From assembly GCA_017461985.1 (NCBI GenBank), contig JAFTSA010000010.1:1-64000 (forward strand): 64,000 nt of DNA. The letters run 5' to 3'. A program made the translations under genes and the position numbers. Under the pieces are notes generated by a model that saw nothing but the letters and a program-made list of their open reading frames with translations, was not told the DNA's origin and ran no database searches. Shown piece after piece: positions 1 to 8,807 of the stretch. Each line of letters opens with the position of its first letter. Position 1 is the first letter of the stretch. This stretch comes from Clostridia bacterium (GTDB lineage Bacteria > Bacillota > Clostridia > Christensenellales > CAG-917).

Positions 1-130
1 GCTCTGAAAGACCAGCCTTAGCAAGTACAGTTGTAATCGCTGAGGTCAATGTAGTCTTAGCGTGGTCAACATGGCCGATTGTACCAATGTTGACGTGGGG
101 TTTAGTTCTTTCAAACTTAGCTTTTGCCAT
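1..130 (-). CDS. tuf: Elongation factor Tu, N-terminal part (runs off the window)
   Basis: Only the first 43 codons are present; the gene continues beyond position 1. The start ATG at 130 is preceded by a GGAGG ribosome site (140-144). The N-terminus is plainly EF-Tu ([20 protein letters not shown]), the GTPase that brings aminoacyl-tRNA to the ribosome. It follows fusA by about 90 bp, the usual rpsL-rpsG-fusA-tuf order. The phosphate-binding loop reads GHVDHAKT: codon 24 is GCT (Ala) where the family has Gly (GHVDHGKT). This is visible directly and is unusual; a base error or a lineage-specific change could both explain it. Confidence 0.93.
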   Translation of the reverse strand, partial: MAKAKFERTKPHVNIGTIGHVDHAKTTLTSAITTVLAKAGLSE

Positions 131-222
131 ACTAAATTCCTCCAAATGAATTTGTGTTTTTGTTCTTTTTTTGTTTTTATTTATTTCTAAAAGATATTTA
201 TTATATATAAATTATACAATAT

Positions 223-2307
223 TTATCCTCTTGAAATCTTTCTGCCAGTGACCTTTTCAAGCACGCTGTTGGGCACAGGTGCGAAGTGGTCAAAGATCAT
301 TGTGAAGTTGCCTCTGCCTTGGGTTATGCTACGAAGTTGGGTTGCATATCCAAACATTTCTGAGAGAGGTGCGTCGCAATCAATTGCTTGCACACCGCCC
401 TTCATTTCGATGCCCTTGACACTGCCTCTTCTTGAGTTCAAGTTGCTGAGCACGTCGCCGAGATATTCCTCAGGCATGAGCACTTCAACTTTCATAATGG
501 GCTCAAGGAGCACAGGACCTGCTTTGGCTGCTGCATCACGGAAAGCCATTGTGCCTGCAATCTTAAATGCCATTTCACTGCTGTCCACTTCGTGCATACT
601 TCCGTCAAGAAGTTTTGCTTTGAAGTCAACGCATTCATAGCCTGCAAGAACACCTGCTTTGGCTGCTTCCTTGATGCCTTCGCAAACTGCGTTTGCATAT
701 TCCTTGCTGACAACTCCGCCCACGGTTTCGTTTGAGAATTCAAATCCGCCGTTGGGGTTGGGTTCAAGCTCGATAACGCAGTGACCATATTGTCCGTGAC
801 CACCAGTTTGTCTGACAAACTTGCCTTCTGCCTTTGCGGTCTTGGAGATAGTCTCGCGATAACTGACTTGAGGTTTGCCGACTGTTGCTTCCACTTTGAA
901 TTCACGGAACATTCTGTCCACGATGATTTCAAGGTGAAGTTCGCCCATGCCGGCGATAAGAATTTGACCTGTTTCGTTGTCGGTGTAAGCCTTGAACGTG
1001 GGGTCTTCTTCTTGAAGTTTGACGATTGCGTTTGTAAGTCTTTCTTGGCTTGCCTTTGACTTGGGTTCGATTGCCATCTTGATGACGGGTTCAGGGAACT
1101 CCATATTTTCAAGGACAATTTGTTTTGACCTTTCACAAAGTGTATCGCCAGTGGTGCTGACTTTGAGGCCTACCAGTGCGACGATGTCGCCTGCTCCAGC
1201 TTCGGTCATATCTTCTCTTTCGTCTGCGTTCATACGAAGGATACGGCCGATACGCTCGTTGGAGTCTTTCACTGAGTTGTAGACCATCATACCCGTCTTG
1301 ATTTGACCAGAGTAGATTCTGATGAATTCAAGCTTGCCCACGAAAGGATCGGTGAGGATCTTAAAGACGAGGGCGCTGAAAGGTGCGTTGTCGTCAGGTT
1401 CTCTGGTTTCTTCCTTGCTTGTTCTGGGGTTTGTGCCAGCAATTGCAGGGACGTCAAGGGGGCTAGGCAAATAATCGACGATTGCGTCAAGGAGTCTTTG
1501 GACACCTTTGTTTCTATAAGAACTTCCGCAGAGGACGGGTGTCATCTTCATTTCGATTGTACCCTTTCTTATTGCGGCCTTCAGCTCCTCAACTGTGACG
1601 CTGTCAGCATCGTCGCATATACATTTTTCAAAAATGTCGTCGCTGAAATCTGCTGCGCTGTCAAGAAGATTTTGACGTGCCATCTCGTATTCTGCCATCA
1701 TATATTCAGGGATTTCTGCTTCTCTGGGGAAGATGCCCTGTGCGTCGTCGTAGAAATATGCTTTCTTGCTTACGACGTCAATGATGCCGACAAAATCACT
1801 TTCCTTGCCGATAGGCAAGATGATGGGCACTGCGTTTGCGTGAAGTCTTTCACGCATCATCTTCACTGCGTTTTCAAAGTCTGCGCCGTTGATGTCCATC
1901 TTGTTTACGAATGCGATGCGAGGCACTCTGTAGGTGTCTGCTTGACGCCAAACGTTTTCAGATTGGGGCTCAACTCCGCCCTTTGCACAGAAGACTGCGA
2001 CTGCACCGTCGAGCACTCTCAAACTACGTTCAACTTCAACGGTGAAGTCCACGTGTCCGGGGGTGTCAATGATGTTGATTTGATGATCTTTCCACACTGC
2101 GGTGGTTGCGGCTGAGGTGATTGTGATACCACGTTCACGCTCTTGCGCCATATAGTCCATAAATGCTGCACCGTCGTGAGTTTCGCCGACTTTGCGGAGC
2201 ATTCCTGTATAGAAAAGCATACGCTCTGTCGTCGTAGTCTTGCCGGCGTCTATGTGTGCCATGACGCCAATATTTCTCACGTGGTCAAGTGCATATTTAC
2301 GTGCCAT
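223..2307 (-). CDS. fusA: Elongation factor G
   Basis: This is the ribosomal translocase, a cytosolic GTPase of 694 residues, the normal length. The G domain shows the P-loop AHIDAGKT (17-24), DTPGH (81-85) and NKMD (135-138); domains II-V follow, with the domain IV/V region ending in the typical run [13 protein letters not shown]. It lies 12 nt after rpsG and before tuf on the same strand, so it is the third or fourth gene of a str-type operon. The ATG at 2307 follows a GGTG-type ribosome site. Nothing looks truncated or altered in the visible motifs. Confidence 0.98.
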   Translation of the reverse strand: MARKYALDHVRNIGVMAHIDAGKTTTTERMLFYTGMLRKVGETHDGAAFMDYMAQERERGITITSAATTAVWKDHQINIIDTPGHVDFTVEVERSLRVLDGAVAVFCAKGGVEPQSENVWRQADTYRVPRIAFVNKMDINGADFENAVKMMRERLHANAVPIILPIGKESDFVGIIDVVSKKAYFYDDAQGIFPREAEIPEYMMAEYEMARQNLLDSAADFSDDIFEKCICDDADSVTVEELKAAIRKGTIEMKMTPVLCGSSYRNKGVQRLLDAIVDYLPSPLDVPAIAGTNPRTSKEETREPDDNAPFSALVFKILTDPFVGKLEFIRIYSGQIKTGMMVYNSVKDSNERIGRILRMNADEREDMTEAGAGDIVALVGLKVSTTGDTLCERSKQIVLENMEFPEPVIKMAIEPKSKASQERLTNAIVKLQEEDPTFKAYTDNETGQILIAGMGELHLEIIVDRMFREFKVEATVGKPQVSYRETISKTAKAEGKFVRQTGGHGQYGHCVIELEPNPNGGFEFSNETVGGVVSKEYANAVCEGIKEAAKAGVLAGYECVDFKAKLLDGSMHEVDSSEMAFKIAGTMAFRDAAAKAGPVLLEPIMKVEVLMPEEYLGDVLSNLNSRRGSVKGIEMKGGVQAIDCDAPLSEMFGYATQLRSITQGRGNFTMIFDHFAPVPNSVLEKVTGRKISRG

Positions 2308-2319
2308 ATCTTCACCAAA

Positions 2320-2790
2320 TTACCATCTGAAATGTGCAAATGCCTTGTTTGCTTCTGCCATACGGTGCATTTCGTCCTTTCTCTTGACTGAGCCACCGGT
2401 GCTGTTGTATGCGTCCATAAGTTCGCCTGCGAGACGATCCTTCATGGTCTTTTCACCGCGCTTACGTGCAAAGTCAACGATCCATCTGATTGCGAGAGTT
2501 TGTCTTCTTTCGCCACGGATTTCCATAGGGACTTGGTATGTGCTGCCGCCAACACGTCTTGCTTTGACTTCCAGTTGGGGCTTTGTGTTTTCGAGAGCTC
2601 TTTCAAAAACTTCCATAGGTTCTGTTCCGAGCTTCTTTGCTGCTATTTCAAGTGCCTCGTAAACGATTGCTTGTGCTGTTCCCTTCTTGCCGTCGAGCAT
2701 AACTTGGTTGATAAGCTTTGCAAGGACGACACTGCCGTACACGGGATCAGGCAAAACGTCTCTCTTGGGCACGCCACTTCTTCTAGGCAT
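2320..2790 (-). CDS. rpsG: 30S ribosomal protein S7
   Basis: S7 (156 residues, normal length) binds the 3' major domain of 16S rRNA and nucleates assembly of the 30S head. The sequence is typical from the start ([16 protein letters not shown]) to the end ([12 protein letters not shown]). The ATG at 2790 has a GGAGG site about 7 nt upstream. It sits between rpsL and fusA, the canonical str operon position. In many bacteria S7 represses its own operon; no clear S7 target was identified here. Confidence 0.98.
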   Translation of the reverse strand: MPRRSGVPKRDVLPDPVYGSVVLAKLINQVMLDGKKGTAQAIVYEALEIAAKKLGTEPMEVFERALENTKPQLEVKARRVGGSTYQVPMEIRGERRQTLAIRWIVDFARKRGEKTMKDRLAGELMDAYNSTGGSVKRKDEMHRMAEANKAFAHFRW

Positions 2791-2832
2791 AATAAACCTC
2801 CTGGGTAATAAATTTACATTCGAATTTTGATG

Positions 2833-3204
2833 TTATTTGGGGCGTTTTGCACCATACTTGGATCTTGCTTGCTTACGTTTTGCAACGCCTGCAGTATCAA
2901 GAGCACCACGAATGATGTGATAACGCACACCGGGCAAGTCCTTGACACGTCCGCCTCTGATAAGAACGACACTGTGTTCTTGCAGATTGTGGCCGATGCC
3001 GGGGATGTAGACTGTTCCTTCCATACCGTTCACAAGACGAACTCTTGCGATTTTACGGAGTGCTGAGTTAGGCTTCTTAGGTGAAGTTGTTGTAACACTC
3101 AAGCAAATACCTCTCTTTTGAGGGCATTGTTCCATGATAGGGGTCATTGATTTTTTGACCTGTCTTTCCCTGCCTTTTCTAATCAATTGATTGATGGTTG
3201 GCAT
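2833..3204 (-). CDS. rpsL: 30S ribosomal protein S12
   Basis: S12 (123 residues) lies at the decoding centre and controls accuracy. The start is the ATG at 3204 ([12 protein letters not shown]): it has AGGAGG just upstream, whereas the longer open frame adds 13 residues foreign to the family. The two streptomycin-contact segments are wild type: KKPNSALRK keeps the lysine usually called K43 and [10 protein letters not shown] the one called K88, so no ribosomal streptomycin resistance is predicted. It is the second gene of the L7Ae-like, rpsL, rpsG, fusA, tuf unit. Confidence 0.98.
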   Translation of the reverse strand: MPTINQLIRKGRERQVKKSMTPIMEQCPQKRGICLSVTTTSPKKPNSALRKIARVRLVNGMEGTVYIPGIGHNLQEHSVVLIRGGRVKDLPGVRYHIIRGALDTAGVAKRKQARSKYGAKRPK

Positions 3205-3263
3205 TATTGTTCCTCCTATTTGATTTTTCGAATGTACCCGCAACCCTACAGGTGCAATTCAGT

Positions 3264-3533
3264 CTATTCTGACTCCTTCAAAAATCCCACTGTCGCTGCG
3301 CCCACGTCAATGCCTGCATTTCTTCCAAGCCACTCCATTGAGGGGGCTTTCAGGACTTGCACGCCTTTGAGCATAGATGCTTTTGTCAGCACGTCTTTTA
3401 TTCCGTTGTCAGCATCCTCAGCCACAACCACACACCTGATTGTGCCCTCGGACAAACCTCTCAAAACCTGTCTGCAACCGACATGTTTTTCGAGATCTTT
3501 GAGCATTGATAAAATTGTTTGTTCAGTTTCCAT
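3264..3533 (-). CDS. rplGB: L7Ae/YbxF-type K-turn-binding ribosomal protein
   Basis: An 89-residue protein of the L7Ae/L30e/S12e/Gadd45 fold, as expected for the Firmicutes YbxF/RplGB group that binds kink-turns in RNA. Recognisable segments are VGCRQVLRGLSEG near residue 18 (the RNA-binding glycine-rich turn), VVVAEDAD in the middle strand and the C-terminal GAATVGFL. In Bacillus the equivalent gene stands between rpoC and rpsL; here it heads the str unit but rpoC is about 8 kb away. A consensus promoter lies 43-71 bp upstream of its start. Assignment rests on motif and position. Confidence 0.9.
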   Translation of the reverse strand: METEQTILSMLKDLEKHVGCRQVLRGLSEGTIRCVVVAEDADNGIKDVLTKASMLKGVQVLKAPSMEWLGRNAGIDVGAATVGFLKESE

Positions 3534-3551
3534 ATTTTTGCAACTTAAAAT

Positions 3552-3569
3552 GCTTGCAATTTTGCAAGC
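3552..3569 (-). promoter_or_regulatory. Perfect 8-bp inverted repeat at the predicted start of the str mRNA
   Basis: GCTTGCAA and TTGCAAGC are separated by two bases. Because transcription should start at or next to its first base, it would either fold at the extreme 5' end of the mRNA or act as a DNA operator just downstream of the -10 box. Which of these applies cannot be told from the sequence. Confidence 0.5.
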
Positions 3570-3575
3570 GACAAT

Positions 3576-3604
3576 ATACTAACAACATTTTTCGGTTAAG
3601 TCAA
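3576..3604 (-). promoter_or_regulatory. Sigma-A promoter of the rplGB-rpsL-rpsG-fusA-tuf unit
   Basis: On the minus strand there is TTGACT (3604-3599), a 17-nt spacer, then TAGTAT (3581-3576). The predicted start of transcription, about 3569, falls on the first base of a perfect inverted repeat. No competing promoter of this quality lies between prfB and rplGB. Confidence 0.75.
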
Positions 3605-3937
3605 ACGATTACAGCAAAATTATGAAAAAAAAGTAAACTTATATAATATATAACAACATATTGCGCATACGAGGGCGGGTGAACCACAAGGGTTTTAGAG
3701 GTTTTTTCAACACCTGTCCGTTTTTGTTGATTTTACTTTCAAATTTCCCTTTTTCCACCCCGCTAAAATCACGAAGAAACAAAAACACCCTTCAAAACCT
3801 TTCTCAAATCCGCGTTAATAACACCACGGCACAACCAAAATCTGGTTTCAAACCCACTCCGCTTTTTGCAAGTTTTCAGTGTTCTAACCGCATATTTTGT
3901 CCAAAATTGTCTTTTGATATTGCCATGTTTTTCATGG
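3605..3937. other. Intergenic stretch without a recognisable gene
   Basis: Between the str promoter and the prfB terminator I see AT-rich sequence with a short open frame (3661-3975, plus strand) that has no ribosome site, no family resemblance and runs into the terminator hairpin. No riboswitch or small RNA could be recognised. Confidence 0.5.
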
Positions 3938-3972
3938 ATAAAAAACAAAGCACCCGTTTTGAAACGAGTGCT
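3938..3972 (-). terminator. Rho-independent terminator of prfB
   Basis: On the minus strand an 11-bp stem (3972-3962 with 3959-3949, one U-G pair) with a two-base tip is followed by a T-rich run. The U-G pair would be a C-A mismatch on the plus strand, which supports minus-strand use, 110 bp after the prfB stop. Confidence 0.8.
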
Positions 3973-4080
3973 TAGAATGTCGGTTTTTTTGAAAATTTTG
4001 AATTTACAAATTTTCTAAAATCATTTTTTAATTTTTTGATGAACTTTTCTTTCCCTCAATTTTTTGAGGCTTGAGAGCAA

Positions 4081-5184
4081 TTATTCTGCGATTGAAAGTT
4101 TCAAATATTCGTCAATAAATGCGTCAAGGTCGCCGTCCATAACCCCTTGCACGTTGCCCGTTTCGTAGGCGGTGCGGTGGTCTTTGACCATGGTGTACGG
4201 GCAGAAGACGTAACTTCTTATTTGACTGCCCCACTCAATTTTCTTCAACTTGCCACTGATTGCTGCCGCCTCTTCTTCACGCTCTCTTTCCTTCTTTTCA
4301 ATGAGTTTACTGCGGAGCATTTGCATTGCAACTTCTCTGTTTTGGATTTGGCTACGCTCGTTTTGGCAAGCCACGATGATGCCCGTGGGCAAGTGAGTGA
4401 TGCGGATTGCAGATTCAGTTTTGTTGACGTGTTGTCCACCTGCGCCTGAGCTTCTATAGGTGTCCACCTTCAAGTCTTCGGGACGGATTTCAATTTCGCT
4501 GTCGTCAATGATTTCGGGCATAACTTCAAGAGAAGCAAAGGACGTATGACGTCTTGCTTGTGAGTCAAAGGGTGAAATGCGCACCAGTCTGTGTACGCCC
4601 TTTTCTGCTTTGAGATAGCCGTAGGCATTGTCACCTTCAACACGGAAAGTGACACTCTTGATGCCGGCTTCGTCCCCGGCAAGGAAGTCAAGTTCCACAA
4701 GCTTCCAACCAGTGCGCTCAACGTATCTAGAATACATACGATAAAGCATATCGCACCAGTCTTGTGCCTCTGTGCCACCTGCACCTGCGTGCAAGGTGAG
4801 GATTGCGTTGAGGCCGTCGTACTTGCCTGACAGCAGTGTTTCAAGGGTCAGCTTTTCCACTTGACCTTGAAGACGCTCAACAGTCTTTTGAAGAGCAAGG
4901 TCTTCTTCCTCACTGGCTTCAAGTTCAACTATGTCAACGATTTCAACTGCATCGTCAAGTTCACCAAGCAGTTTTTCAAAGCGTTCAAGCTTTGCCTTGA
5001 TTTGACTTATTTCTTTGGACACTTTTTGTGCATTTTGGACGTCGTTCCAAAAGCCGTCTGCATTTTGTTCGGCTTCAAGTTCTGCCACTTTATTTCGCAG
5101 AACATCGGGTTTAATGCCGTCATACGCACACTTTAAGTCCTCTTTCAGTGATTTCAATTCGTTTTTCTTTGCAAGATAATCCAT
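4081..5184 (-). CDS. prfB: Peptide chain release factor 2, read without a frameshift
   Basis: RF2 recognises UGA and UAA stop codons. The 367-residue protein carries the RF2 tripeptide SPF (204-206) and the hydrolysis motif GGQ (249-251). In most bacteria prfB contains an in-frame UGA near codon 26 and needs a programmed +1 frameshift; here the frame is open from MDYLAKKNELK onward and the stretch where the site would lie reads ...LKCAYDGIKPD without any stop. The frameshift autoregulation is therefore absent. It follows secA by 52 nt, a pairing common in Firmicutes, and ends at its own terminator. Confidence 0.97.
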   Translation of the reverse strand: MDYLAKKNELKSLKEDLKCAYDGIKPDVLRNKVAELEAEQNADGFWNDVQNAQKVSKEISQIKAKLERFEKLLGELDDAVEIVDIVELEASEEEDLALQKTVERLQGQVEKLTLETLLSGKYDGLNAILTLHAGAGGTEAQDWCDMLYRMYSRYVERTGWKLVELDFLAGDEAGIKSVTFRVEGDNAYGYLKAEKGVHRLVRISPFDSQARRHTSFASLEVMPEIIDDSEIEIRPEDLKVDTYRSSGAGGQHVNKTESAIRITHLPTGIIVACQNERSQIQNREVAMQMLRSKLIEKKEREREEEAAAISGKLKKIEWGSQIRSYVFCPYTMVKDHRTAYETGNVQGVMDGDLDAFIDEYLKLSIAE

Positions 5185-5236
5185 ATCATTTCCTCCTGTG
5201 GTTTTGTGTAGTGTAGTGCTTTTTTAGTGTCCTACG

Positions 5237-7897
5237 CTACTTTTTGCCACAGCAGTTTTTATATTTAAGTCCGCTTCCGCAAGGGCACGGATCATTGCGT
5301 CCCACCTTTTGTTCGGTGTTGCGCACTGTCTTTGATGCGGCTGCAATTTGTTGCTTTGCGCTGGTTGATCCGTCTTCACGTTTTTCAATTTGCACCTTCA
5401 AAAGGATTGATGCTGTTTCGCTGTGAATACGGCTGACCATGTCATCAAACATATCCCAACCCTCTTGACGATATGCAAGGACGGGATCACGTTGGCCATA
5501 TCCTCTAAGGCCGATACCTTTGCGGAGAGCATCCATTGCATCGATGTGATCCATCCACTTTGCATCAACTGTTTTGAGGAGGACAAGACGCTCAAAGTCG
5601 CCAAAGTCAAGGCCGTCTTCTTTGAGGCGAGCAATCTTTGCTTCATAGTCTTTCAGTGCCACGGCAAGGACTGCTTCCTTGATCTTGTACACGTCGTAAG
5701 CAGAGCAAAGTTCAGGGGTGACCACGTTTGATCCCTTGGGGAGCATACGTTGTTCAAGGGAGTTGTTGAAGGCCTCGTAATCCCAAGTTTGGAAATCGGT
5801 TTTGTAGTCCGCATAGTAGCCGATGATTTCCTCTGCCAGATCGTCAATCATATCAAGGATTTGATCGTGGACGTCAAGTCCGTCAAGGACTTTGCCTCTT
5901 TCCTTGTAGATGAGTTCACGTTGTGCGTTCATAACGTCGTCGTAGGCAAGGACTTGCTTTCTTATTGAGAAGTTTCTGCCTTCAACCACACGTTGTGCTC
6001 TTTCAACTTGCTTTGAGATGATGCTGTTGGCAATAGGCTCGTCATCAGGGAAATTCATTGCCGTTGCAATAGACTTCATCTTGTCCCCGCCAAAGATACG
6101 GGACACGTCGTCTTCCATTGAAATGTAGAAAACGGTTTCACCGAGGTCGCCTTGACGTCCGCTACGTCCGCGAAGTTGGTTGTCAATACGTCTGCTTTCG
6201 TGTCTTTCTGTGCCGATGATACGAAGTCCGCCGAGAGCAACCACCTTTTCCTTTTCCACGTCACATTGCTTTTTGAATGCTTCATAGTGGTGGAGATAGA
6301 CTTTCTTTGCCTCTTTCACCTTTTCGTCATCGTAGGCGTGAGGTGAAGTTGCCATTTCGATAATATCAAGAGGATAGCCGTCCTTTTCCATCTTTTTCTT
6401 TGCTTGGAATTCGGCGTTGCCACCCAGCATAATGTCTGTACCACGGCCTGCCATGTTGGTGGCGATGGTGATCATACCCTCTTTGCCTGCTTGAGCAACG
6501 ATTTCTGCCTCTTGTTTGTGATATTTTGCGTTCAAAACGTTGTGGGGTATGCCCTTACGCTTCAAAATTGCGCTGAGTTCTTCAGATTTTTCAACGCTGA
6601 CCGTGCCAACAAGGACAGGTTGTCCCGTCTTGTGGCATTCAAGGATATCCTCAACGATTGCGGTGATTTTGCCAGATTCCTTTGTGTAAATCTTGTCGTT
6701 TTCGTCCTTTCTTTGTGAAGGTCTGTTGGGAGGGATTTGCACAACGTCAAGGCGGTAGATTCCTTCAAATTCGTCCTCTTCGGTTTTGGCTGTACCAGTC
6801 ATACCGCTAAGCTTTGCATACATACGGAAGAAGTTTTGGAAGGTGATTGTGGCAAGAGTTTTGTTTTCACTGCGGATGACCACTCTTTCCTTTGCTTCGA
6901 TTGCTTGGTGCAAGCCTTCGTTGTATCTTCTGCCTATCATGACACGGCCCGTGAATTCATCAACAATGAGCACTTCGCCGTCATTGACGATATAGTCGCG
7001 GTCGCGTTTCATCATATAGTGAGCCTTCAAGGCTTGCTTGATATGATGATAGAGGTCGGTGTTGTTTATATCGGTGAGGTTGTCAAGTTTGAAATATTTT
7101 TCCGCCTTCTTCACGCCCTCGTCGGTGAGCATAATCGCCTTTTCCTTTTCTTCAATGGTAAAGTCGTCGTTTTCACGGACTGTGCGAGCAAATGCGTCTG
7201 CGGTCTTGTACATTTCACTGGACTTTCCGCCCCTGCCTGAAATGATGAGAGGTGTACGCGCTTCGTCAATGAGGATTGAGTCCACTTCGTCGACGATGGC
7301 AAAGTTCAGTTCTCTTTGCACCTTTGCTCTCTTTTCCACCACCATATTGTCGCGGAGGAAGTCAAAGCCAAGTTCGTTGTTGGTGCAGTAGCAAATGTCG
7401 CAGGCATATGCCTTTTGCTTTTCATCGTTACGCATTGAGGGGAGGATGACGCCAACTGTCAAACCGAGGAAGCGGTGCACCTTGCCCATCCAGGCGGCGT
7501 CACGTTCTGCAAGATAGTCGTTGACGGTGACCACGTGGACACCCTTGCCTGTCAGTGCGTTGAGATAGCTAGGGAGAGTTGCCACAAGGGTTTTACCTTC
7601 ACCAGTGCCCATTTCTGCAATACGTCCTTGATGGAGGGCAATACCGCCCATAAGTTGGACAAAGTAGGGGCGCATGCCAAGGACACGGGCCGCTGCTTCG
7701 CGGACTGTTGCAAATGCTTCAACAAGCAAACTGTCAAGGCTCTCACCCTTTTCAAGGCGCGCCTTAAACTCTGCCGTCTTTGCGGTCAGTTCTTCGTCAG
7801 TCAGTGCCTTGTAAGTGTCGGCAAGACTGTCAATCTTCATTGCAATCTTTTTGATTTTGCGAAGTTTTCTTTCGTTTTCGTTGAAAATGGATGCCAT
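5237..7897 (-). CDS. secA: Preprotein translocase ATPase SecA
   Basis: SecA (886 residues) drives secretory proteins through SecYEG at the membrane. Visible motifs are the Walker A region MGTGEGKTLVA (near residue 100), the DEAD-like DEVDSILIDEARTP (near 205), the RGTDIMLGG and GLRIIGTERHESRRIDNQLRGRSGR segments of the second motor domain, and a C-terminal zinc-binding SEC-C tail, DPCPCGSGLKYKNCC. Start ATG at 7897 with an AAGGAG site. It precedes prfB. The 145-bp gap to comFC upstream presumably holds its promoter, but no consensus pair stood out. Confidence 0.98.
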   Translation of the reverse strand: MASIFNENERKLRKIKKIAMKIDSLADTYKALTDEELTAKTAEFKARLEKGESLDSLLVEAFATVREAAARVLGMRPYFVQLMGGIALHQGRIAEMGTGEGKTLVATLPSYLNALTGKGVHVVTVNDYLAERDAAWMGKVHRFLGLTVGVILPSMRNDEKQKAYACDICYCTNNELGFDFLRDNMVVEKRAKVQRELNFAIVDEVDSILIDEARTPLIISGRGGKSSEMYKTADAFARTVRENDDFTIEEKEKAIMLTDEGVKKAEKYFKLDNLTDINNTDLYHHIKQALKAHYMMKRDRDYIVNDGEVLIVDEFTGRVMIGRRYNEGLHQAIEAKERVVIRSENKTLATITFQNFFRMYAKLSGMTGTAKTEEDEFEGIYRLDVVQIPPNRPSQRKDENDKIYTKESGKITAIVEDILECHKTGQPVLVGTVSVEKSEELSAILKRKGIPHNVLNAKYHKQEAEIVAQAGKEGMITIATNMAGRGTDIMLGGNAEFQAKKKMEKDGYPLDIIEMATSPHAYDDEKVKEAKKVYLHHYEAFKKQCDVEKEKVVALGGLRIIGTERHESRRIDNQLRGRSGRQGDLGETVFYISMEDDVSRIFGGDKMKSIATAMNFPDDEPIANSIISKQVERAQRVVEGRNFSIRKQVLAYDDVMNAQRELIYKERGKVLDGLDVHDQILDMIDDLAEEIIGYYADYKTDFQTWDYEAFNNSLEQRMLPKGSNVVTPELCSAYDVYKIKEAVLAVALKDYEAKIARLKEDGLDFGDFERLVLLKTVDAKWMDHIDAMDALRKGIGLRGYGQRDPVLAYRQEGWDMFDDMVSRIHSETASILLKVQIEKREDGSTSAKQQIAAASKTVRNTEQKVGRNDPCPCGSGLKYKNCCGKK

Positions 7898-8042
7898 TTT
7901 TCTCCTTATATTCCGCCTATGCGGACACGCGTTATGCGTTTATATTCATTTTAATACACTTTGTTGAAATAACCTTAATCTTTTTAGACCTTCGTCTAAT
8001 GATTTTTGCCTAGGATTTAATTTTTCCAAAACAAATCCTCGG

Positions 8043-8807
8043 TTATTCCATAAGGGGTTTCAGTTTTGTTATGCAAGCGGTGAGCACGCTGACCTCTTTG
8101 CACTTTGCCTTCAAAAGCACCTTTGAGCACTCGTTGACGGTTGTGCCTGTGGTGAAGATGTCGTCAATGAGAAGGATTTTTCTGTCCTTCACCTGAGGAT
8201 AGACCACCTCAAAGGCCTTTGACAAGTTTTCTGCGCGCTCCTTTCCGGACAATTCCTTTTGTTGTGAGGTTTCCTTCACTTTTGCCAGTGCTGGCAGGAC
8301 AGGGATGTCAAGGCGTTTGCCCACTTCGTAGGCTAGAAGTTCCGCTTGGTTGAAGCCACGCTTTCTTTTCTCCTTGTCTGTCATAGGCACAGGAACGATG
8401 ATTTCCCCTTGCATGTTGTGTTTGATGTAGGTGTCAGCCATCATTGCACCGATTGTGGTGACAAGATATTTCTTTCCGCCGAATTTCAGTGCGTGGACCA
8501 TCTCTCTTGCCTTGCCGTCATAGATGAGAGGTGAGCGGTTCAGCTTGTACACTCCGTGAGAGCGTTGACACCTGTCGCAGTAGTCTGCCTCGTTGTCAAT
8601 CTGCACGCCGCAGTCAAGACAAATGTGGTCGCCGATGAAAGGCATTTCCTCGGTGCATTTTGCACAGAGATGATATCTGGTTTCCGCCACAAGTTCATCT
8701 CCGCATATATCGCAAGTGATGCCCTCGGGATATAGGGCGTCCTTCATCTTTTCAGGCAAGCCCTTAAACCACTGACGCAACTTTTCTTTCAACTCCGCCT
8801 TGTTCAT
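8043..8807 (-). CDS. comFC: ComFC-type phosphoribosyltransferase-like protein
   Basis: A 254-residue cytosolic protein of the ComFC/GntX family, which in competent bacteria works with the ComFA helicase in uptake of transforming DNA; the function in species without comFA is unclear. The N-terminal third carries four CXXC pairs (CDIC, CAKC, CLDC, CDRC) expected to bind zinc, then a type I phosphoribosyltransferase domain with the PRPP loop LLIDDIFTTGTT near residue 215. Its start overlaps the recD2 stop by 4 nt, so the two are co-translated. No comFA is present in the window. Confidence 0.9.
   Translation of the reverse strand: MNKAELKEKLRQWFKGLPEKMKDALYPEGITCDICGDELVAETRYHLCAKCTEEMPFIGDHICLDCGVQIDNEADYCDRCQRSHGVYKLNRSPLIYDGKAREMVHALKFGGKKYLVTTIGAMMADTYIKHNMQGEIIVPVPMTDKEKRKRGFNQAELLAYEVGKRLDIPVLPALAKVKETSQQKELSGKERAENLSKAFEVVYPQVKDRKILLIDDIFTTGTTVNECSKVLLKAKCKEVSVLTACITKLKPLME

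Noticed and set aside
1303-2115. 270-codon open frame on the plus strand opposite fusA
   Set aside because: It is antisense to a full-length, highly conserved gene, has no ribosome site and is Cys/Val-rich in the way typical of mirror frames.
3661-3975. 104-codon frame between prfB and the str promoter
   Set aside because: It runs through the prfB terminator hairpin and has no ribosome site.
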